A DNA stretch of 64,000 nucleotides from Candidatus Brocadia sinica JPN1 (GCF_000949635.1 NZ_BAFN01000001.1:3035052-3099051); one strand, 5' to 3'. Positions 40,701 to 49,587 are shown, counted from the first letter of the stretch. The notes: generated from the letters alone by a model not told the origin. A program made the numbers and translations.

Positions 40701-41338
40701 GCGCCATATCGAATTCAGTGGGGATGTTGAAAAGAGACTTATCTTTGAAGGATGACGATCAGAAGTTGTTTGAGATGGTTGTGGAGGAAACTGACCGGCT
40801 CAATAGTATTATTACCAACTTCCTTACCTTTGCACATCCCGCCGAGTATCATTTCGTCAGGAGTGATATACTTGAGATCATTGACGAAACACTGTTTTTG
40901 TTAGAGCAGGATGCGCGGTTTCATGAAGAAATCAGGATTGTAAAAATTTATGAGAATGATATTCCCAGGATTTATGTAGATCGAAATTGGATCAGGAAGG
41001 TCTTTTGGAATTTATTGGTAAATTCGATTGATGCAATGCCACGAGGCGGAAAAATCTTCATTCGTGTGAGAAGGCCGAAGGTCCATGACAATAACGAGAT
41101 AGAAATTGTGGTCGCAGATACGGGAATGGGAATCCCGTCTGAAATTATCAGGAAGATATTTGAGCCCTTTTTCACTACAAAAAAATCAAAAGGCACCGGA
41201 TTAGGACTTTCCATTGTGCATCGTATCGTAGACAACCATGGCGGCGTAATAGATGTGAAGAGTAAGCAAAACAAAGGGACCATATTTACGGTTAGATTGC
41301 CGGTAAAAAATAAACAAATGAAGACCATTTCAGTATAG
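37754..41338 (+). CDS. Hybrid-sensing histidine kinase (Cache-HAMP-PAS-PAS-GAF-PAS)
   Basis: 1194 residues. TM1 is about 10-28, with a periplasmic double-Cache domain about 30-310 (GFKHAVEGKTYISD). TM2 is about 315-340, HAMP about 345-395, PAS1 about 400-520 and PAS2 about 545-665. GAF is about 690-840, PAS3 about 850-970, HisKA about 985-1050 with ASIAHEIRNPLG (phospho-His) and HATPase about 1085-1190 (NLLVNSIDAM, DTGMGIP, GTGLGLSI). It senses a periplasmic ligand plus cytoplasmic cues. It partners with the sigma-54 regulator 15 bases downstream. The ligand is unknown; nearby Fe-S and Mo genes may give a hint. Confidence 0.93.
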   Translation: MFRSIKNKLIFLFLIAVLTPLLVMRLIAYPSAQKAIQKTTIINLQLIGSKKVSQVNEWLNRLKSDAERIARNPFVVNAVNLTKTDTDSISQFLLHIPCEAGFHRFMISDVSGNVRLSTDDKLIGLNIVDVEGFKHAVEGKTYISDVASSVFSDLDEIGTGSEGLPVMYASAPIRNKDGAVTGVILFQVDLSVLNKEMHEMRYGDSYDAYVINQYGLMISESRFANQLKHVGLIKERTTLELAVVVPQTGQFTKSVISCLKGVNGFDVNGYTNYLGEKVVGVWYRIPELKWGVITEVSASEVSLAMNNLKNPILKILSYLTIAGVVLAVAGITFALVIGQKIANPIMELITATRKMSAGDLSQRVMIKTEDEVRELGDAFNVMAESVQEKTAKLQETSNFLNSILVSSTEHSIIAADLEGNILAFNEGAKRMFGYEPEELIRRSGIQILYTNADVESGKMRKMLETTLVTGRYKSEMQLVRKNGEVFTGYSTFTTRQSSGGKPIGFVLIARDITEQKLLEQELHSYTVQLEKIVEERTRKLRVSEEKYRRLFETSKDVVFFCDTECQFADINQAGVDLFGYESKNEILKLNLVQHLFFSPAEGKAIKEMVCKNGFIKDYEVELKTKDGIRVPCLMTSNLRRDERNNIIGYEGIIIDLTERKKLEQEKDIMNNINKILASNLDIREVYKSFSEELNKVIDFDRMSITLLDEKREELLIFAVSKDYRGSRLEEGMHYSKYGTLAGKVVEDGEVYMVNDTSRGRFSTDPILFKEGIKSRLSFPLVCKGEIIGSLNFGSNNVHNYSENHVDIINKIAPQLAIAIDNTCLFDKIKESEEKYRNLVEDIEDVIFRLDKKGRYLFLNSALKNVTGYDPQEFYENPSIPMEMIHKHDGEFVRETTRKVLAGELKVSKDLEYRIYCKNGEELWISQNTYPIKDKKGNIIGIEGIMRDITDSKRIEEQIRRSERLASIGELAASIAHEIRNPLGAISNSVGMLKRDLSLKDDDQKLFEMVVEETDRLNSIITNFLTFAHPAEYHFVRSDILEIIDETLFLLEQDARFHEEIRIVKIYENDIPRIYVDRNWIRKVFWNLLVNSIDAMPRGGKIFIRVRRPKVHDNNEIEIVVADTGMGIPSEIIRKIFEPFFTTKKSKGTGLGLSIVHRIVDNHGGVIDVKSKQNKGTIFTVRLPVKNKQMKTISV

Positions 41339-41353
41339 TTTTCCACAAGGTGT

Positions 41354-42736
41354 ATGTTCCATATTCTGGTTGTTGAAGATCAAAAAAATATGCGAGAATC
41401 TCTCGTGATAGCTTTTAAGAGGGCCGGCTATACTGTCGATAGTGTTGAAAGCGGAGAAAAGGCCGTGGAATTTCAAAAAAACCACGTCTGTGATTTGGTC
41501 GTCGTGGACCTTAAAATGGAAGCCATGGACGGTCTGGAGGTGCTATCGCTCATTAAACGTATTACTCCATCGACAGAGGTTGTTGTCATGACGGCCTTCG
41601 GCACGATTGACAGTGCAATTCAGGCGATGAGGAATGGCGCTTACGATTACGTTACCAAGCCTTTTCAACTTTCTGATATACTTTCCGTGGTTGAACGGGC
41701 ATTAGAAAAGAAACGCTTGTCAGACAAGGTCAATAGCCTCCAAAAAGGGATTCGGGAAAAGTACAAATTTGAGGGTGTTATTGGCAATTCTCCTGTGATG
41801 ATGCGGCTCCTGAATATCCTTGTGGAACTGACAAACAGTGAAAGTACTGTCCTGATTACCGGGGAAAGCGGGACTGGTAAGGAGTTGATCGCGCGTGCCA
41901 TCCATAGCAATAGCCTCAGGGCTGATAAACCATTTGTTGTGGTAAATTGTGGGGCATTGCCGGAGAACTTGCAAGAGAGCGAATTGTTTGGACACGTCCT
42001 GGGTTCGTTCACGGGAGCGGTAAAAGATAAAAAAGGTATCTTTTTAGAGGCGCAGGGCGGCACCTTGTTTTTAGATGAGATTGGCGAGACATCGCCTTCG
42101 ACCCAGGTCAAACTCCTTCGATTCCTGCAAAATGGCGAGATACGGAAGGTCGGTGATAATAAACCAATTTACCTGGATATCCGGATTATTGTAGCTACAA
42201 ATAAAGATCTTGAGGAGGCTACCAAAAATGGATCCTTCCGAAAAGATTTATTTTACCGGCTTAACGTGATCAGAATTCATTTGCCGCCACTCAGGGAAAG
42301 AAAAGAAGATATCCCTCTTTTACTCAACTATTTCGTGAATATGTACTCGAACAAGCTGAAAAAAAGACCGCCGGAGATATCCGGAGATGCACTGACACTA
42401 CTCTTGAAGTACCCGTGGCCCGGGAATGTCCGGGAATTGGAAAATGTAATTGAGCGGGCTGTTACGCTTGCGAAGGGTAGCCACATAACCATTGCTGACC
42501 TGGCGTTGCAAAGCGCATCACCGGCGGATACTGTAAATGTTATGATTGAAATGGGAGGTATCCGGGCTGCCCTGGCGCAGGAGGAGAGAAAGACAATTAT
42601 TGAATCCCTGCGGAAACACGCCGGAAATCGTAAACAGGCTGCATGCAATCTGGGAATTTCCACGACAACCTTATGGAGAAAGATGAAAGAATATCAGATA
42701 GTGTCGAAGACGAGTTATAATACGGAAAATACTTAA
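41354..42736 (+). CDS. NtrC-family sigma-54-dependent response regulator
   Basis: 460 residues. The receiver domain (1-120) has phosphoacceptor Asp52 in VVVDLKM and Lys in YVTKPF. The AAA+ domain (about 145-375) has ITGESGTGKELIA (Walker A), LGSFTGAVKDKKG (GAFTGA loop with a GSFTGA variant) and GTLFLDEIG (Walker B). The Fis-type HTH at the C-terminus (RKQAACNLGISTTTLWRKM) binds DNA. It activates sigma-54 promoters when phosphorylated by the kinase upstream. No obvious -24/-12 site was found in the window. Confidence 0.95.
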   Translation: MFHILVVEDQKNMRESLVIAFKRAGYTVDSVESGEKAVEFQKNHVCDLVVVDLKMEAMDGLEVLSLIKRITPSTEVVVMTAFGTIDSAIQAMRNGAYDYVTKPFQLSDILSVVERALEKKRLSDKVNSLQKGIREKYKFEGVIGNSPVMMRLLNILVELTNSESTVLITGESGTGKELIARAIHSNSLRADKPFVVVNCGALPENLQESELFGHVLGSFTGAVKDKKGIFLEAQGGTLFLDEIGETSPSTQVKLLRFLQNGEIRKVGDNKPIYLDIRIIVATNKDLEEATKNGSFRKDLFYRLNVIRIHLPPLRERKEDIPLLLNYFVNMYSNKLKKRPPEISGDALTLLLKYPWPGNVRELENVIERAVTLAKGSHITIADLALQSASPADTVNVMIEMGGIRAALAQEERKTIIESLRKHAGNRKQAACNLGISTTTLWRKMKEYQIVSKTSYNTENT

Positions 42737-42749
42737 CGCAGCACTTCCG

Positions 42750-42795
42750 CGGCTAAATCCCCCTTAACAAAGGATGTGGAGGGGGTTGTAAAAAA
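42750..42795. repeat. GC-rich palindrome between regulator and moaA
   Basis: AAATCCCCCTTAACAAAGG...GGAGGGGGTTG hairpin of the dispersed family, followed by a GTAAAAAATTTTTTAAAAG stretch. It could act as a weak terminator for the two-component operon. Confidence 0.5.
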
Positions 42796-42803
42796 TTTTT
42801 TAA

Positions 42804-43811
<1,008 letters not shown>

Positions 43812-43880
43812 ATAGTATCTTCCAAAAATAATTTTGACATTCCCTGCTCAAAACATACAGGGACAAGTTTTAGCAAAAAA
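43812..43880. other. Short spacer before MITE
   Basis: Nothing recognisable in this 69-base spacer. Confidence 0.3.
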
Positions 43881-44058
43881 TCAGCGGAAGAAAACTTATT
43901 ATAATGCAGGAGATTCCGAAACAATACTGAAACCAGGTTCAGCACATGGTTCGGAATGACAAAAGTGGAAAATGTCATGCTTAATCCTGATTTTCATTAG
44001 GACAAGCTTATTGCAGCATCTCCTATCAGAAAATACCCTTCCGACTTGTTCGGGTTAG
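43881..44058 (-). mobile_element. MITE copy C (inverted)
   Basis: About 178 bases. Its right end carries CTTCCGACTTGTTCGGGTTAG, the terminal repeat of the family. The left end (TCAGCGGAAGAAAA) is eroded. The interior is nearly the reverse complement of copy B at 49401-49587 (AGATTCCGAAACAATACTGAAA). The bases from 44059 to the operator at 44363 hold no gene, only a small GGATTCCTGC-TTTT-GCAGGAAT palindrome at about 44290. Confidence 0.7.
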
Positions 44059-44362
44059 GTTTTTTCCCAACCATTATTGCAGTACAGAAACCCGCATCCA
44101 TTTCCTCTTAAGTTCATTCGAAAATGTTTCATTTGCCGCTTCCATAAAAAGCATAGGTTTTGTCATTCAGCCATACGCGGGGAATTCCGATACAACAACT
44201 CCTTAATCAAAAGAATGCGCAGTAATTCTATAATATGTATCGTAAACGTCTCAAATAAGTTAACATGCTGTTCTTTTTGTGTCATTTCCACTGGATTCCT
44301 GCTTTTGCAGGAATGACAGCTTTCCCTTTTTGTTTACTATACGGGTCTTTCGATTCTAAGTA

Positions 44363-44414
44363 ATTTGCATATGCAAATTATTTGATTTGCATAATATTTA
44401 TTTTATGGTATATT
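44363..44414 (+). promoter_or_regulatory. Palindromic operator over a sigma-70 promoter (XRE autoregulation)
   Basis: A perfect 16-bp palindrome ATTTGCATATGCAAAT (44363-44378) is followed by a second half-site ATTTGCAT (44385-44392) that overlaps the -35 TTGCAT (44387-44392). After a 16-base spacer comes TATATT (44409-44414). This fits an XRE repressor controlling its own promoter. Confidence 0.5.
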
Positions 44415-44443
44415 CATAGCGATGCATGACCGCTGCTAAAGAA

Positions 44444-44495
44444 CCCCCTCTTTTTCCTTCCTTCGCAAGGGGGGGAACACAGGGGGGTGTTAAAA
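44444..44495. repeat. GC-rich palindrome inside the XRE leader
   Basis: ACCCCCTCTTTTTCC...GGGGGGTGTTAAA, a dispersed palindrome sitting in the leader between promoter and start codon. Confidence 0.5.
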
Positions 44496-44517
44496 AAACT
44501 TGCTAAAGAGAAATAAG

Positions 44518-44898
44518 ATGATTAGTTCAAAAGAAATAAGAGAACTCCGTGAAAAGATGGGGGCAACTCAGGCTGAATTTGCCAAAGCCCTGGGGGTGAG
44601 CTTTTCAACCGTAAGCAGGTGGGAAAGCGACAAGGCACAGCCTACCGATACACAGGAAGAACAGCTTATTGCGTTGAAACAATTGCTCGAAAATAAAGAG
44701 GTTGCCATTGATGCCAAAAAGCTGAAAAAGATGCTCGCCTTGATGGGCATTGGCGGGGTTATTGCTATTGCAATAGCCGCCGGATTATCAATCTCCAACC
44801 CGTTAGGCGCTGCCATATCTTCCCTGATAAAAGGCTCCGCAACAGGGAAGCTCCTGGATTTGTTTAAAAAAAACAAGAAGCATGCCGATAAACATTAG
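44518..44898 (+). CDS. XRE-family transcriptional regulator with C-terminal membrane segment
   Basis: 126 residues from ATG 44518 (the frame is open 6 codons earlier from a TTG). The N-terminal Cro/C1-type HTH (about 5-58) reads EIRELREKMGATQAEFAKAL and VSFSTVSRWESD. The C-terminal part has a hydrophobic Gly/Ala-rich helix (LMGIGGVIAIAIAAGLSI, about 80-97) and a basic tail. So it looks like a membrane-tethered DNA-binding protein. The palindromic operator at 44363 is its likely site. The ligand is unknown. Confidence 0.8.
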   Translation: MISSKEIRELREKMGATQAEFAKALGVSFSTVSRWESDKAQPTDTQEEQLIALKQLLENKEVAIDAKKLKKMLALMGIGGVIAIAIAAGLSISNPLGAAISSLIKGSATGKLLDLFKKNKKHADKH

Positions 44899-45031
44899 TT
44901 CCTTACAAAAAATATTTTGACATTTTCAGGAAAAATATTTTTATCAAAAACCGGAGTACCAGGTAATATCAAGCCCCGTACTTGATACGGGGTAATTTGT
45001 AATGTAACTAACTTTTAAAGTTTTTAGAAGA

Positions 45032-45173
45032 CTAATCCGAACGAGTCGGAAGAGTATTTTTTGATAGGAGATGCTGAAATAAGTTCAGTATGACATTTTG
45101 CGTTTTGTCATTCCGAACTTGTTTCGGAATCTCTTGTATTATATTAAGTTTTCTTCCGACTCGTTCGGGTTAG
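45032..45173 (+). mobile_element. MITE copy A
   Basis: 142 bases with terminal inverted repeats CTAATCCGAACGAGTCGGAA and (right end, inverted) CTAACCCGAACGAGTCGGAA, about 21 of 23 bases matching. TA dinucleotides lie at both ends, as with TA-targeting Tc1/mariner or IS630-type transposons. No coding capacity. It is shorter than copies B and C by an internal deletion. Confidence 0.75.
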
Positions 45174-45191
45174 GAATTGGAGGACAATACG

Positions 45192-45353
45192 GTGAAGAAT
45201 ATCATTTCTAAAAGACTCGACAAAGACAAACTCTATGGGACAATATATGAAGCCCTGGATGAAATATTTGAGTATCGGAAAGAGTTCAAACAAAAATACC
45301 CAAGGAAAGCAGGAATGACAGAAAAAATTAAAAATAAAATGAAACATCCATGA
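45192..45353 (+). CDS. 53-residue hypothetical protein
   Basis: A GTG start at 45192 has a good Shine-Dalgarno (GGAGG, 8-9 bases upstream). The 53-residue product (KNIISKRLDKDKLYGTIYEA...) is charged and helical, resembling small regulators, but no family is recognised. It begins just after MITE copy A and ends shortly before the IS66 element. Confidence 0.5.
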   Translation: MKNIISKRLDKDKLYGTIYEALDEIFEYRKEFKQKYPRKAGMTEKIKNKMKHP

Positions 45354-45407
45354 GCCGTTGCTCACAAAGAGAGAAGATTTTTTAGTTTCTGCCTTTTATT
45401 ATTTTTT

Positions 45408-45476
45408 GTAACACTTTAGTTCTTTGAAAAATTAACAAGCGATTTTATAGGCCAACCCAGAAGGCGTTTTTACCGT
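45408..45476. repeat. Left 69-bp terminal inverted repeat of IS66 element
   Basis: It matches the reverse complement of 47752-47820 over 69 bases without a mismatch; identity stops at base 70. Such long and perfect repeats are exceptional for IS66 and suggest recent activity. Confidence 0.9.
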
Positions 45477-45557
45477 AAGAGCGTTAAAACGCAAAAAAAC
45501 GCTGGCGTCAGTTTGCCATTTATGGTATAAAGGGCTTCAGAGAAAAGGAATCTGATT

Positions 45558-46439
45558 ATGAAGCCTATCCTATTCCACTACCGTTCACGAGAACTGCATG
45601 CAGACGATATAGCCTTTATCAAGGCTCTCACTGAGCGTCATTTTCTCAGAGGGCGAAGTTATATTTCCCGTGAACTCTGCAAGAGCTGGAACTGGATGCA
45701 GCCCAATGGCAAGTTGAAAGAATACGCAGCACGAGACCTCCTTCTGAGATTGGAAGAGCAGGGATTGGTTTCGCTTCCGTCACGAATACGGCCGAAAAAC
45801 AATCTCAAACCCAAGGTCTTTGATCAGATGCCCCTTTTCGTCAAAAGAACACTGGAAGGTGCCATCACCGAGTATGAAACCCCGACGGTCCAGGTGGTAA
45901 GAGACCATCAAGAGAGGTACCTCTGGGGTTATCTCCTTCATCACTACCACTACCTCGGATGTCCCCGGCTTGTTGGCGAACACATCAGGCACATCGTACA
46001 TATCGGCAACCAGGTCGTTGCCTGTCTTGGATGGGCAAGTGCCGCATGGAAGGTCAAAGACCGTGATCGTTTCATCGGATGGGATGAGTCTACCAAACGG
46101 ACACACTTGCATTTGATTGCAAGTAACGTGCGATTTCTCATTCCACCCTGGGTTATGATCAAACACCTTGCATCCAAGGTATTATCCCTCGCCCTCAGGC
46201 GTTTGTCACATGACTGGAAATCCGTCTATGGCCATCCCGTGTATTTGGCTGAAACCTTTGTTGATACTGCACGGTTTCAAGGCACCTGCTACCAGGCAGC
46301 CAATTGGATGCGTGTTGGTAAAACCAAGGGGAGTGCAAAACGGGGCAATCGCTATCAGTATCATGGCCAACCTAAGGAACTCTACCTGTATCCTCTCCAC
46401 AAAAATTTCCGGAGGTTTCTTACTCATGACCAGGGATGA
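45558..46439 (+). CDS. DUF4338 / DruA-like protein within IS66 element
   Basis: 293 residues of the DUF4338 family, the family of the Druantia anti-phage protein DruA. Key stretches are LLHHYHYLGCPRLVGEHIRHIV, VACLGWASAAWKVKDRDRFIGW, ASNVRFLIPPW and YLAETFVDTARFQGTCY. Here it is the first gene of a transposon and overlaps the transposase gene by 14 bases, so it more likely helps transposition than defence. No druB-E neighbours are present. The molecular activity of the family is not settled. Confidence 0.85.
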   Translation: MKPILFHYRSRELHADDIAFIKALTERHFLRGRSYISRELCKSWNWMQPNGKLKEYAARDLLLRLEEQGLVSLPSRIRPKNNLKPKVFDQMPLFVKRTLEGAITEYETPTVQVVRDHQERYLWGYLLHHYHYLGCPRLVGEHIRHIVHIGNQVVACLGWASAAWKVKDRDRFIGWDESTKRTHLHLIASNVRFLIPPWVMIKHLASKVLSLALRRLSHDWKSVYGHPVYLAETFVDTARFQGTCYQAANWMRVGKTKGSAKRGNRYQYHGQPKELYLYPLHKNFRRFLTHDQG

Positions 46440-47796
46440 AGCCATAGCTATTTTGGAGATGGACAGAGAGGATGCGATTCAAGCTATCCTGATACTGGCC
46501 GAGAAAGCAGAGAAATATGACCGACTCTGCGATCAACCGAGACCAACTACCCCTCCCGGCATGACACCGCCGTATCTCAAACCCACAAGCAAAAGGAAAA
46601 GACGGCCTTGTGGCAGGAAACACGGACATAAGGGGATTTCCCGGAAACGGCCGGAAAAAATAACTGCCTATCAGACACATACCCTCAAGAGTTGTCCTGA
46701 TTGCCACCAGCCACTGCAAAATCCGGTAAGAACGTATAAGCGATACATCGAAGATATCCCACAGATTGATCCGGTCGTGACTGAACATACGGTTCATGGT
46801 TCCTGGTGTTCTTGTTGTAGAAAGATTGTCCAGCCTACGGTCACAGACGCGTTGCCAAATGCCCGACTCGGATTGCGCCTCGTTGTCTTTACCGCCTGGC
46901 TTCATTACTTAGTCGGCATAAGTATAAACAATATCGTAAAGATGGTTTCCGTATTTTTCAACTTTCACATAAGCGCCGGTGGTTTAACCCAGGCTTGGAA
47001 GTCCCTTGCAACACTCCTGGAATCACGGTATAACGATATTGGACAAAAAGTCTCCGCAAGTGCCGTTTTACACGCAGATGAAACAGGGTGGCGGTTGAAC
47101 GGGAAAACCCATTGGTTGTGGTGTTTTACCACCAAAACCCTCTGCTACTACCTCATAACACGCAATCGGGGATCGCCTGTCATAAAAAAGTTCTTAGGCA
47201 GACTATTCAAGGGCATCCTGATTTGTGACTTCTGGGGCGCTTATAACAAGATAAACGCACTGGCAAAGCAGCGGTGTTTCTATCATCTGTTCACGGAACT
47301 GGTAAAAGTCGACACATACAATCGGTCAATTCCATGGAAAGCTTTCCGGAAAAAACTCTCTCGTGTGCTCAAAGACGCATTGCGGTTATCGGAGGAAAAG
47401 AACCATTTGAGTCCAGAATGCTTTCTTCGGTTGAAAAAGAGATTACATTATCGGCTTGAACAGTTTTTGATAACACCCTATCAGGATAAAGACGCACAAA
47501 GACTGATCAAACGTCTGAATCGCCATAAAGAGGAACTCTTTACGTTCCTGGAACATGAGGGCGTGAGTCCCTATAATAACCATGCTGAGCAACAGATGCG
47601 AAAGCCGGTATTGACTCGAAAGATCTCACAACAAAATCGTTCTGCTCAAGGTGCGAATACCCAGGCTATCCTTATGACATTGCTTCGCTCTGCGGAATTA
47701 CAAGGTGCTAATCCCGTTGAAAACCTTCTGGCAATTGCCAAAAACGCCCTGACGGTAAAAACGCCTTCTGGGTTGGCCTATAAAATCGCTTGTTAA
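46426..47796 (+). CDS. IS66-family transposase (TnpC)
   Basis: 456 residues from ATG 46426 (GGAGG 10 bases upstream; the frame is open further upstream but that region codes for the DUF4338 gene). An N-terminal zinc-binding part (SCPDCHQPL, CSCCRKIV) is followed by the DDE catalytic core: VLHADETGWRLNG (first Asp), LICDFWGAYN (second Asp) and YNNHAEQQMRKP (Glu). The final 14 residues (TVKTPSGLAYKIAC) are encoded by the inverted repeat itself. Confidence 0.95.
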   Translation: MTRDEAIAILEMDREDAIQAILILAEKAEKYDRLCDQPRPTTPPGMTPPYLKPTSKRKRRPCGRKHGHKGISRKRPEKITAYQTHTLKSCPDCHQPLQNPVRTYKRYIEDIPQIDPVVTEHTVHGSWCSCCRKIVQPTVTDALPNARLGLRLVVFTAWLHYLVGISINNIVKMVSVFFNFHISAGGLTQAWKSLATLLESRYNDIGQKVSASAVLHADETGWRLNGKTHWLWCFTTKTLCYYLITRNRGSPVIKKFLGRLFKGILICDFWGAYNKINALAKQRCFYHLFTELVKVDTYNRSIPWKAFRKKLSRVLKDALRLSEEKNHLSPECFLRLKKRLHYRLEQFLITPYQDKDAQRLIKRLNRHKEELFTFLEHEGVSPYNNHAEQQMRKPVLTRKISQQNRSAQGANTQAILMTLLRSAELQGANPVENLLAIAKNALTVKTPSGLAYKIAC

Positions 47797-47820
47797 TTTT
47801 TCAAAGAACTAAAGTGTTAC
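47752..47820. repeat. Right 69-bp terminal inverted repeat of IS66 element
   Basis: Perfect partner of the left repeat. It doubles as the coding end and stop codon of the transposase. Confidence 0.9.
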
Positions 47821-47921
47821 GATTTTTTTTCTTTGTGACCTTTGTGTCTTTGTGTGAAAAAAAACAATTTTCGGGTGAAAATTCTCTTACCATCAAGCTC
47901 GTGAAAAAGGGAGAGGCGCAC

Positions 47922-49058
47922 ATGCAGTATTTCACTGCTTTCATTTTCTCCATATTCTTATTCATTTCAGGCAATCTCCTGGCATCGCCACCGATGATTT
48001 CCGGTGGAGGTTATCACAGCCTTGCCCTGAAATCAGACGGTACTGTCTGGTCCTGGGGACGAAATAATTTCGGACAACTTGGAAACGGGAAACATTCTAA
48101 AAAGAACATACCAGTATTAGTAAAAGAACTTGAAGATGTGATTGCCATTGCTGCCGGAACATGGCATAGCATGGCGCTAAAATCCGATGGCACCGTGTGG
48201 ACATGGGGACTCAATAATTATGGACAACTCGGCGATGGAACCTTTAGAAACCGGAAAACACCGGTGCAGGTAAAGAATCTTACGGACGTCATCGCGATTG
48301 CAGGCGGTTACCTGCACAGTCTGGCTCTGAAATCGGACGGTACCGTGTGGGCATGGGGGAGCAACTGGAGCGGACAGCTGGGGAATGAAACCATCGTGGG
48401 TGCCTCAGAAATACCGATTCAGGTAAACAGCCTCTCAAATATTTCTGCAATTGCCTGTGGCGGTGACCATAGCCTTGCCATACGATCATCAGACGGCACC
48501 ATCTGGGCATGGGGAAACAACTTTTATGGACAGCTAGGAAACGGGTCTGGCACAAACACTACCGCGCCAGTGTTAGTTAATGGACTGAGCGATGTATCAA
48601 AAGTAAATGGGGGATACATTCACAGCCTTGCATTGGTATCGGACGGAAGCGTATGGACATGGGGAAATAACCGGTACGGACAGTTGGGAGACGGGTCGAC
48701 ACGGGAAGAAAGACGCACTCCGGTACAGGTAATGAATATCGATAGTATAACCAGCATATCTGCCCGGGGATGGCACAACCTTGCCTTACATTCGGAGGGA
48801 AAGGTGTTTTCGTGGGGAAATAATTCCAATGGACAATTGGGAGACGGGACACGTACCGAAAGGCATATTCCTGTTGAGGTTAAAGAATTAGAGGATATTA
48901 CCGATATTAGTACAGGCTGGCAGCACAGCCTCGCCTTAAAATCGGATGGGACGGTTTGGGCCTGGGGAGATAATAAATTTGGGCAGTTGGGAGATGGGAC
49001 TTTTAAAGACAGGAAGACACCAGTACCAGTGAAAAATTTCAGTGTAAATTATGATTAA
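47922..49058 (+). CDS. Secreted RCC1/BLIP-II-like repeat protein
   Basis: 378 residues from ATG 47922 (GGGAG upstream). The frame is open to 47790 but that runs into the transposon. A signal peptide (about 1-20; FTAFIFSIFLFISG) is followed by seven units of about 50 residues, each with GGxxHSLALKSDGTVWxWG and xNxxGQLGDGT. Such repeats form a seven-bladed beta-propeller. The role is likely binding at the cell surface or periplasm; the partner is unknown. The IS66 element ends 102 bases before it and may have separated it from its native promoter. Confidence 0.88.
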   Translation: MQYFTAFIFSIFLFISGNLLASPPMISGGGYHSLALKSDGTVWSWGRNNFGQLGNGKHSKKNIPVLVKELEDVIAIAAGTWHSMALKSDGTVWTWGLNNYGQLGDGTFRNRKTPVQVKNLTDVIAIAGGYLHSLALKSDGTVWAWGSNWSGQLGNETIVGASEIPIQVNSLSNISAIACGGDHSLAIRSSDGTIWAWGNNFYGQLGNGSGTNTTAPVLVNGLSDVSKVNGGYIHSLALVSDGSVWTWGNNRYGQLGDGSTREERRTPVQVMNIDSITSISARGWHNLALHSEGKVFSWGNNSNGQLGDGTRTERHIPVEVKELEDITDISTGWQHSLALKSDGTVWAWGDNKFGQLGDGTFKDRKTPVPVKNFSVNYD

Positions 49059-49400
49059 ACCAAAATAGAAATATTAGACCGCGTTCTAGATTGCACCTAC
49101 AAAATTCTGAATTCTATAAATTTTGCGAATAGCCCTGGCGCGGCGTAGCTGCAACAAAATAACCACCCCTGTTTTCCCCTCCTTAGCAAGGAGGGGATCA
49201 AAGGGGAGGTAAAAATTTACTAAAACTTGTCCTCATGAAACGTGTCCCTGCAAAGAGGGGAATGGGGAAAAGGTAACAATTTAGATTTTTGAAAAATCCA
49301 AGGAAAACGGCACACAGCCCTGGTAGGGGTGACCTGTTTGTAGTAATAGAAATAAAATTCGATATTGTAAAAAGCTCCGTAGGCGCGGCCTGTACTATGC
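49059..49400. other. Intergenic region with a GC-rich palindrome
   Basis: No gene in 342 bases. At 49161-49214 lies AACCACCCCTGTTTTCC...AAAGGGGAGGTAAAAA of the dispersed palindrome family. Confidence 0.5.
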
Positions 49401-49587
49401 CTAACCCGAACGAGTTGGAAAAGTATTTTCTGACAGGAGATGCTGAAATAAGCTTGTCCTGATAAAAATCAGGATTCAGCATGACATTTTCCGCTTTTGT
49501 CATTCCGAACCATGTGCTGAACCTGGTTTCAGTATTGTTTCGGAATCTCCTGCACTATAATAATTTTTCTTCCGACTCGTACGGGTT
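49401..49587 (+). mobile_element. MITE copy B
   Basis: 187 bases, starting CTAACCCGAACGAGTTGGAA and ending CTTCCGACTCGTACGGGTT. The interior matches copy C (reverse complement) closely, including ATTCCGAACCATGTGCTGAA. No transposase. After 49587 there is no gene until 49814. Confidence 0.75.

Larger units (their letters stand above)
45408..47820 (+). mobile_element. IS66-family transposon carrying a DruA-like gene
   Basis: A 2413-base element with perfect 69-bp terminal inverted repeats (45408-45476 and 47752-47820) beginning GTAACACTTTAG, with the GTAA end of the IS66 family. The flanks TATTTTTT (45400-45407) and GATTTTTT (47821-47828) are a 7/8 match for the family's 8-bp target duplication. 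It holds two genes overlapping by 14 bases: a DUF4338 gene and a TnpC-type transposase. The TnpA and TnpB accessory genes of canonical IS66 are missing. Confidence 0.88.

Noticed and set aside
41354-42736. A sigma-54 (-24/-12) promoter as target of the response regulator
   Set aside because: TGGCAC occurs in the dispersed palindromes (for example 50302) but without a TTGC box at the right distance.
49198-49503. 101-codon minus-strand frame
   Set aside because: It is read through MITE copy B and a palindrome; the codons reflect the repeat.
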